From a virus, in the IMG/VR virus record IMGVR_UViG_3300010885_050813, positions 1 through 20,042 of that record: a stretch of 20,042 bases of DNA. The stretch is one strand, 5' to 3'. The translations under genes were made by a program, and so were the position numbers. The notes under the pieces are model-generated. The model did no database searches and was not told where the DNA came from. It was given only the letters and a program-made list of their open reading frames with translations. Positions 16,850-20,042 of the stretch are shown in pieces (position 1 is the stretch's first letter; every line of letters begins with the position of its first letter).

Positions 16850-17474
16850 GATCTTTTACAATACCGATAATGATCTGTTGTAATTTGCACAATTCAACAC
16901 GAGTAATTTTAACTCCATTTTTGAGCTTCAGATAGTTTTCTCTTTCTGATGCTGGAATCTTCTGATCTATAATATCGACAATTTCCTTATTGGCAATATT
17001 TGAGATAAAATTATCATTTTCGGAAAATATAGAATTATCTTCTATATATTGTAGTGTCATTAAGTTCTTTTTATTATTATTGCGAGATTCCCATAGTCGA
17101 TATAGTTCACAGTCTGTTTTATTACAGAATTTAGCACAATTATTGGTGCTACACTTTAAGTATGGATCATGGTGTTCGCATTTTAAGCAGGGTTTATCGG
17201 GCCTTTGATAATTATCTCTTTTAAAATTAAAGAGACGATTACGAACATGGGTCCATAAGAAATTCTCTAATGGTCGTGATTTATCATATCTATTTAAGCA
17301 TTCTAGGGCAAAAATAGTGGCCTGTTGTTTCATATCCTCAAAGCTGTGGTAACCAAATTTAAATTTATGTCCTAATTTTTTAGCAACATTATTTATAGCA
17401 AGAATAAAATCTTCTTCGGATATATCATGTGGAAGGGGAATCTTCTTCTGTTTGACTATCTTTTTTTTCTTCAT
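16836..17474 (-). CDS. Phage RNA polymerase sigma factor with Cys-rich insert
   Basis: Residues 40-92 match sigma70 region 2: a SFEDMKQQA start, LECLNRYDKSRPLENFLWTHVRNRLFNFKR split over residues 57-86, and a basic end. This helix set binds the polymerase clamp and the -10 element. Immediately after it, Cys96, 99, 108, 113, 117 and 122 with His101-102 form a probable zinc-binding insert. Residues 170-210 (KIPASERENYLKLKNG, then a helix pair) could be a minimal region 4. At 212 residues it is the size of compact phage late sigma factors such as T4 gp55. It is the first large gene of the late strand, behind site D, so it may direct its own and other late promoters. Confidence 0.8.
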   Translation of the reverse strand: MKKKKIVKQKKIPLPHDISEEDFILAINNVAKKLGHKFKFGYHSFEDMKQQATIFALECLNRYDKSRPLENFLWTHVRNRLFNFKRDNYQRPDKPCLKCEHHDPYLKCSTNNCAKFCNKTDCELYRLWESRNNNKKNLMTLQYIEDNSIFSENDNFISNIANKEIVDIIDQKIPASERENYLKLKNGVKITRVELCKLQQIIIGIVKDHGYT

Positions 17475-17589
17475 TAAGCAGTTCTGCTATGCTCTTATCT
17501 GAGGTTGAGTTGAGATCATTTGTAATATCTATATTTTCACTAGCAACAACACGTAAGGTTGACTCGGCAAAAAATTTATCGTGTTTCAT
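17425..17589 (-). CDS. Small acidic protein, 54 aa, first gene of the late strand
   Basis: An open frame from ATG 17589 to TGA at 17425 encodes MKHDKFFAESTLRVVASENI and a polar acidic tail (SIAELLNEEKKDSQTEED). It overlaps the sigma gene's start by 50 bases in another frame. It lies 44 bases after the late-promoter-like site D, which would otherwise have a long leader before the sigma gene. The Shine-Dalgarno is weak (AAGGG at some distance). The helical acidic tail suggests a protein-binding partner, perhaps of the sigma factor, but there is no recognisable domain. Confidence 0.5.
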   Translation of the reverse strand: MKHDKFFAESTLRVVASENIDITNDLNSTSDKSIAELLNEEKKDSQTEEDSPST

Positions 17590-17599
17590 AAAACGGCCC

Positions 17600-17627
17600 T
17601 TGCGTTATTCGGTCAAGCTACTATAAT
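17600..17627 (+). promoter_or_regulatory. Sigma70-like promoter for the rightward operon
   Basis: TTGCGT (17600-17605), a 16-base spacer and a perfect TATAAT (17622-17627) lie 45 bases before the ATG at 17673. The -10 box sits inside a 15-base palindrome. Confidence 0.65.
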
Positions 17628-17632
17628 AGTAG
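17618..17632. promoter_or_regulatory. Palindromic operator candidate over the -10 box
   Basis: CTACTAT-A-ATAGTAG is a perfect palindrome with 7-base arms and one central base. It covers the rightward TATAAT and ends one base before the leftward site D. A dimeric repressor bound here would block the rightward promoter and touch the leftward one. Confidence 0.5.
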
Positions 17633-17633
17633 T

Positions 17634-17648
17634 GTGTTATACACCTAA
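17634..17648 (-). promoter_or_regulatory. Late-promoter-like motif, site D
   Basis: The minus strand reads TTAGGTGTATAACAC, 44 bases before the ATG of the small acidic gene and upstream of the sigma gene. It shares TTARGTGTA with sites A-C and has no -35 consensus in front. Confidence 0.5.
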
Positions 17649-17672
17649 TGTCTAGTTAAGGAGATTTTAATT

Positions 17673-17912
17673 ATGCGAAATACGTATCATAAGTGGACGG
17701 AAACTGAACTTCAGTATCTCAGAGATAATCATAGTGTGCTAAGTGATGAAGAAATTGCTGGTAATCTTAGTAAGATTCTTAATGGTAATATCACTACCGC
17801 TATGATTCGTCGTCAAAGGCGAAAGCTAACGCTGAAGAAGACTAGGGGCCGTCGTCCAAAGAATAGAACAACATCTTCAGAAAGTTCCGGGGTTTCATCT
17901 AATGAATCATAA
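17673..17912 (+). CDS. Small DNA-binding protein (Myb/HTH-like, AT-hook-like tail)
   Basis: The 79 residues begin with a helical domain of Myb/SANT-like look: HKWTETELQYLRDNH, then LSDEEIAGNLSKIL, then a basic third helix MIRRQRRKL (44-52). A tail RGRRPKN (58-64) resembles the AT-hook core, which binds the minor groove of AT-rich DNA, and the last 15 residues are Ser/Thr-rich. It has an ideal AAGGAG Shine-Dalgarno nine bases before the ATG and is the first rightward gene, a usual place for an early regulator. It could act at the palindrome in its own promoter. Function is inferred from motif and position. Confidence 0.75.
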   Translation: MRNTYHKWTETELQYLRDNHSVLSDEEIAGNLSKILNGNITTAMIRRQRRKLTLKKTRGRRPKNRTTSSESSGVSSNES

Positions 17913-18219
17913 AATTGGTTTAAGTCAAGATAAAGACTTTTTGGTTTGGCTAAGAAATAGATTAAACAATAAATATAATGAAGATCAGTTGGTGTTAGAT
18001 AATTTGAATAATATTATTAGACATAAACAAATAGTATCTAGTAAAATAGATCTTGGTGTTGTGAATAAAATTTGTAATAAGTTTTGGCCAAACTTTGATG
18101 GAAATAATACTAGCGATATAGTTGGTCTTCAGGAATATTCTGAAAAAGAAAAGACTGAAATTAGAAATATGGTAATGAACATTTTAATAGAGGGAAGAAA
18201 GGAATTACTAAATGACTGA
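17902..18219 (+). CDS. Unknown 105-aa early protein
   Basis: I recognise no family. The protein is polar and mainly helical (DFLVWLRNRLNNKYNEDQLV; EKEKTEIRNMVMNILIEG), with VVNKICNKFWPNF in the middle. There is no membrane segment or signal peptide. It overlaps the DNA-binding gene by 11 bases (ATGAATCATAA) and the SpeD-like gene by 8, so the three are translationally coupled. Codon use looks like that of its neighbours. Confidence 0.75.
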   Translation: MNHKIGLSQDKDFLVWLRNRLNNKYNEDQLVLDNLNNIIRHKQIVSSKIDLGVVNKICNKFWPNFDGNNTSDIVGLQEYSEKEKTEIRNMVMNILIEGRKELLND

Positions 18220-18610
18220 AAAAAAGCCTTTCGGCTATAGTTACTTTTTAGATATGTATGATTGTGCAGAAGGAACGGCTGATGATCTAGAGTTAGTATA
18301 TAGATTTCTAGAGAGATTAGTCGATGAAATTAAAATGACAAGGATGACTCCTCCTATAGTTATTCATGGACCTACTGATCATGGTAAAGAAATTTATGAA
18401 GATAAGTATGGTGTGAGTGGATGGGTGGGCCTTATAGAGAGTGGTATTCAGATTCATGCTATAGAGGCTAAACATTTTATTAGTTTAGATGTTTATTCTT
18501 GTAGTGAGTTTGAAGGTAATACGGTATTAGAATTTGCTAAGAAGTATTTTAAATTTAAGAAACATGAGGACCATTTCCTTAAGAGGGGAATGGATTATCA
18601 CAATATTTGA
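18212..18610 (+). CDS. SpeD-like pyruvoyl-dependent decarboxylase homologue
   Basis: The 132 residues align over their length with short bacterial S-adenosylmethionine decarboxylases (SpeD), which cleave themselves before a Ser to make a pyruvoyl cofactor and supply decarboxylated SAM for spermidine. Glu76-Ser77 matches the cleavage site, His82 and Cys97 match the processing and proton-donor residues of the Thermotoga enzyme (Ser63, His68, Cys83), and the spacings (+5, +20) are identical. YGVSGWVGLIES and LDVYSC are family strands. The usual His after the cleavage Ser is Gly78, and the Trp-Pro-Glu after His is Ile84-Glu85-Ala86, so the substrate may differ. AAAGGAA precedes the ATG. It is the last gene before a terminator. 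Confidence 0.82.
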   Translation: MTEKKPFGYSYFLDMYDCAEGTADDLELVYRFLERLVDEIKMTRMTPPIVIHGPTDHGKEIYEDKYGVSGWVGLIESGIQIHAIEAKHFISLDVYSCSEFEGNTVLEFAKKYFKFKKHEDHFLKRGMDYHNI

Positions 18611-18633
18611 TAGATGGTTGAGAGTTGTTTAAA

Positions 18634-18667
18634 AGAGGGGTGGGCGTTTGCTCATCCCTTTTTTATT
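18634..18667 (+). terminator. Rho-independent terminator after the SpeD-like gene
   Basis: The stem GGGGTGGGC (18637-18645) pairs with GCTCATCCC (18650-18658) through two G-T wobbles around a GTTT loop, and a T-run of seven or more follows. It lies about 25 bases past the SpeD-like stop and ends the first rightward operon. Confidence 0.88.
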
Positions 18668-18697
18668 ATACAGAGGGATCTAACTAAGGAGATTATT

Positions 18698-18985
18698 ATG
18701 AAAAAGTTATTCGTGGCAATTATGATGATGTGTGGGCTTTGCGAAATGGCAAATGCTCAGAATGTAGTAAACTATGGATACGGACCAGTTGTTGTTCAAG
18801 CTCAGCCAGTATTTGTGGCTCCGGCACCAATTGTTGTTTATAAACCCGTGGTGGTATACCAGCCGGTTGGGGTTTTAGTTCCAGTAGTTCCTGCTCCAGT
18901 TTGGTATCCAGTAGTTCCAGAGGTTCGTAGGCCGTGTTGGAACTGGTTTCATGTTCAAAGACCAATATATTATTATTATCAATAA
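18698..18985 (+). CDS. Secreted Val/Pro/Tyr-rich small protein, 95 aa
   Basis: The start at 18698 follows AAGGAG by six bases; an in-frame start at 18614 is rejected because it would read through the terminator. Residues 1-20 form a Sec signal peptide: Lys2-Lys3, a hydrophobic core FVAIMMMCGL, then ANA before a likely cut at Gln21. The mature part repeats Val-Val-Tyr-x-Pro-Val and Ala-Pro motifs (VVYKPVVVYQPV at 47-57; PVVPAPVWYPVVP) and ends in RPIYYYYQ. It has no catalytic motif. Small secreted proteins of this type are familiar to me from Planctomycetota and their phages; they may coat or alter the cell envelope. Export requires a live host, so early expression fits superinfection exclusion or envelope change, which is inference. 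Confidence 0.8.
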   Translation: MKKLFVAIMMMCGLCEMANAQNVVNYGYGPVVVQAQPVFVAPAPIVVYKPVVVYQPVGVLVPVVPAPVWYPVVPEVRRPCWNWFHVQRPIYYYYQ

Positions 18986-19198
18986 ACTGGCCAATTTTTA
19001 ATATAGGGGCCGATTGTGTTTGCACCACCGCATAGTTTTTCGCAAAACCCAGAGGACCCTTTGCCAAACAGAAAAACCCCCCTTTATCTCGGTCCGTTGG
19101 GGACCCATTGATCGAAAAATAAGGACTTATATCAAATTCGATACGAAAAAATCGTCCTAAGTACTTATATGGCAAGGATTTAGAAAAATTTTGCGAAA

Positions 19199-19216
19199 CC
19201 TTACGAAAATGTAAGG
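19199..19216. repeat. Inverted repeat upstream of early promoter, copy 1
   Basis: CCTTAC-GAAAAT-GTAAGG has perfect 6-base arms and ends 11 bases before the -35 box of the 19294 gene. Near-identical copies occur at 19801-19816 and, cut by the edge, at 20035. Confidence 0.75.
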
Positions 19217-19227
19217 AAATTTTATGC

Positions 19228-19255
19228 TTGAAAATAAAGTTTGAGTTGGTATAAT
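19228..19255 (+). promoter_or_regulatory. Sigma70-like promoter for the 19294 gene
   Basis: TTGAAA (19228-19233), a 16-base spacer and TATAAT (19250-19255) lie 38 bases before the ATG. The leader holds CAACAAGAGGA, a phrase shared with the next two genes' leaders. Confidence 0.8.
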
Positions 19256-19293
19256 GTCGATATAAGAAGAAGAGACAACAAGAGGACAAGAAA

Positions 19294-19500
19294 ATGAACA
19301 ACAACCAATTCAACATGGGCGACAAGGTGGTATGGAACTTTGTGTTTGAAGTTCCCCAGGAGAATGGTGTTGTGGTGGGTGTGAATAATGATAAGGTTGA
19401 GGTGGAGTATGAGGGTTATGTAATGGGTGGTGGACATAAGGTATATAGGGAATGGTTGAATGTCGAAGAAGTGGATTTTCTTTCGAATTGGGTTTTCTAA
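19294..19500 (+). CDS. Unknown 68-aa early protein
   Basis: It begins MNNNQFNMGDKVVWNF, followed by beta-strand-like phrases NGVVVGVNNDKVEVEYEG and a Trp-containing end (YREWLNVEEVDFLSNW). The GDKV...NGVVVGV...VEVEYEG pattern is that of a small SH3/KOW-like barrel, which in other small proteins binds nucleic acid or protein. No family is certain. It has its own promoter and an AGAGGA Shine-Dalgarno, so it is a real single-gene unit of the early region. Confidence 0.75.
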   Translation: MNNNQFNMGDKVVWNFVFEVPQENGVVVGVNNDKVEVEYEGYVMGGGHKVYREWLNVEEVDFLSNWVF

Positions 19501-19504
19501 GGTA

Positions 19505-19534
19505 TTGACAATAGCCTAGCCGATACTATATAAT
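19505..19534 (+). promoter_or_regulatory. Consensus sigma70 promoter for the 19561 gene
   Basis: A perfect TTGACA (19505-19510) and a perfect TATAAT (19529-19534) are separated by 18 bases, 26 bases before the ATG. GCCGATA lies before the -10 box, as in the 19883 promoter. The -35 box starts 4 bases after the previous gene's stop. Confidence 0.88.
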
Positions 19535-19560
19535 AGAACCAACACACGAGGAAAAGAACA

Positions 19561-19713
19561 ATGACTATTCAAGTAAGTGGAAACGATAAAGATGGATGGA
19601 AGGTTGTACAGCACAAGAAAAGTAACTCATATACTATCGCTTGGTTCAATAACTTTGTACAGTTAGAAAAATTCTTGGATAAGCTAGGTGTGGGGAATAA
19701 CTATATCTGGTGA
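19561..19713 (+). CDS. Unknown 50-aa early protein
   Basis: A short frame from ATG 19561 to TGA 19711-19713 starts MTIQVSGNDKDGWKVVQHKK and ends VGNNYIW. It has a basic, amphipathic look (KVVQHKKSNSYTIAWF; FVQLEKFLDKL) and no known domain. Reality is supported by a consensus promoter 26 bases upstream and GAGG 8 bases before the ATG, rather than by length. Small early proteins of this kind often bind and redirect host enzymes, but nothing here shows a target. Confidence 0.78.
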   Translation: MTIQVSGNDKDGWKVVQHKKSNSYTIAWFNNFVQLEKFLDKLGVGNNYIW

Positions 19714-19719
19714 TCTAAA

Positions 19720-19749
19720 GCCTTACCCTATAAGCACTTAGGGCTAGGC
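19720..19749. other. Hairpin after the 50-aa gene
   Basis: GCCT (19720-19723) pairs with AGGC (19746-19749) and CCCTA (19726-19730) with TAGGG (19739-19743), with a 2x2 internal loop and an 8-base apical loop. No T-run follows, so it is not a standard terminator. It may stabilise the transcript's 3' end. The 108 bases from here to the next promoter hold no gene. Confidence 0.5.
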
Positions 19750-19800
19750 CAGCGGGGCGCGTTTGATGCAACTCCTTACTCCATAAAGACTTAGAGAAAG

Positions 19801-19816
19801 CTTACGACATTGTAAG
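19801..19816. repeat. Inverted repeat upstream of early promoter, copy 2
   Basis: CTTAC-GACATT-GTAAG has perfect 5-base arms, 9 bases before the -35 box of the 19883 gene. It repeats the sequence and placing of the copy at 19199-19216. Confidence 0.75.
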
Positions 19817-19825
19817 TTTTAAGTG

Positions 19826-19854
19826 TTGACGTATGAAAAGCCGATATGTATAAT
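19826..19854 (+). promoter_or_regulatory. Consensus sigma70 promoter for the 19883 gene
   Basis: TTGACG (19826-19831), a 17-base spacer with GCCGATA, and TATAAT (19849-19854) lie 28 bases before the ATG. The -10 region and the leader (CAACACAAGAGG) closely copy those of the 19561 gene. Confidence 0.88.
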
Positions 19855-19882
19855 AGGCTCAACACAAGAGGAGATGATAAAA

Positions 19883-20032
19883 ATGGAAAATGTCGTGACT
19901 GTCTACTTTTCTTCTGACTGCTGTGGATGTCAGATGACTTTCGCCCAAACCGATTATGGTATCTGCCCCAACTGCTGCGAACATTGCGAAGTGATCGGCG
20001 AGGAAGTGATCGAGGATACTGGGGAATATTGA
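19883..20032 (+). CDS. Small Cys-rich zinc-ribbon-like protein, 49 aa
   Basis: The ATG at 19883 is chosen because AGAGGAG precedes it and the promoter's -10 lies 28 bases upstream; a longer frame from 19823 would start before the promoter. The protein has Cys13-Cys14-x-Cys16 in SSDCCGCQMTF and Cys28-x2-Cys31-Cys32-x2-Cys35 in CPNCCEHC, an arrangement that should bind one zinc as a ribbon or knuckle. The C-terminus is acidic (EEVIEDTGEY). It may bind nucleic acid or a host protein. No family is certain. Confidence 0.78.
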   Translation: MENVVTVYFSSDCCGCQMTFAQTDYGICPNCCEHCEVIGEEVIEDTGEY

Positions 20033-20034
20033 AA

Positions 20035-20042
20035 CCTTACGA
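20035..20042. repeat. Start of a third promoter-upstream repeat, cut by the edge
   Basis: CCTTACGA after GAAA, beginning 3 bases past the last gene's stop, repeats the left arm and context of the copy at 19199. A further promoter and small gene probably follow outside the window. Confidence 0.5.

Larger units (their letters stand above)
18986..19293. other. 308-base non-coding stretch with hairpins
   Basis: No convincing gene is seen. It holds a C-rich part with a run of six C (about 19076-19081), a short GGTCC/GGACC hairpin near 19091-19106, an AT-rich part with repeated cgaaaaa(t) and acttatat phrases, the inverted repeat at 19199-19216 and the promoter of the next gene. A small RNA is possible. 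An antisense open frame across it (minus strand) lacks supporting signals. Confidence 0.6.

Noticed and set aside
18614-18697. Upstream start for the secreted protein
   Set aside because: The extension would cross the terminator hairpin at 18634-18667 and bury the signal peptide; ATG 18698 has an ideal AAGGAG.
18720-19325. 201-residue minus-strand open frame across the non-coding stretch
   Set aside because: It opens with a hydrophobic stretch but runs antisense to the secreted-protein gene and the start of the 19294 gene, both with ribosome sites. It has no ribosome site or promoter of its own.
19823-19882. Upstream start for the 49-aa Cys-rich protein
   Set aside because: It would overlap the -35 and -10 boxes; ATG 19883 has AGAGGAG and fits the promoter.
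1-20042. Prophage or integrated-element signs, tRNA genes, insertion sequences
   Set aside because: No integrase, excisionase, att-like repeat, transposase or tRNA cloverleaf could be found by reading; nothing shows whether the phage is temperate.

Overview
The window is a piece of a tailed dsDNA bacteriophage genome (Caudoviricetes), AT-rich and densely packed. A packaging and capsid block in standard order fixes this: HNH nuclease, large terminase, portal, protease/scaffold, decoration protein, major capsid protein, head-tail adaptor. There is no integrase, rRNA, tRNA or CRISPR array. The host cannot be named. Consensus sigma70-type promoters, AAGGAG ribosome binding sites and a signal-peptide protein point to a bacterium. 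A Val/Pro/Tyr-rich secreted protein resembles ones I associate with Planctomycetota, which is only a weak hint.

Layout. Positions 1-17589 are read on the minus strand (late genes). From right to left they are: a small acidic protein, a sigma factor with a Cys-rich insert, a helix-turn-helix/coiled-coil protein (possible small terminase), GDP-mannose 4,6-dehydratase, HNH nuclease, ERCC4-type nuclease, a conserved-looking unknown, large terminase, portal, protease-scaffold, decoration protein, major capsid protein (then a strong terminator), adaptor, two structural proteins, a GH130-like beta-propeller protein, a four-domain GT25-FkbM-TPR-FkbM protein, and a collagen-like fibre cut by the left edge. 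Positions 17590-17672 are a divergent control region. Positions 17673-20032 are read on the plus strand (probably early genes): a small DNA-binding protein with an AT-hook-like tail, an unknown, a SpeD-like pyruvoyl decarboxylase homologue, a terminator, a secreted small protein, a 308-base non-coding stretch, and three tiny genes, each with its own sigma70-like promoter.

How the parts may work together. The early genes use host-type promoters. The late strand carries a recurring minus-strand motif, TTARGTGTA, 31-44 bases upstream of four late genes (17589, 11627, 6298, 1235), and the phage's own sigma factor is the first large gene behind one copy. This is a candidate phage-specific late promoter system.

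The left end and the dehydratase gene suggest virion glycosylation. A nearly proline-free collagen-like fibre with Thr in the Y position sits beside a protein whose N-terminal domain looks like GT25, the family that includes collagen galactosyltransferases. Two FkbM methyltransferase domains, a sugar-binding-type propeller and a nucleotide-sugar enzyme complete the set. The enzyme-substrate link is inference; the gene adjacency is seen.
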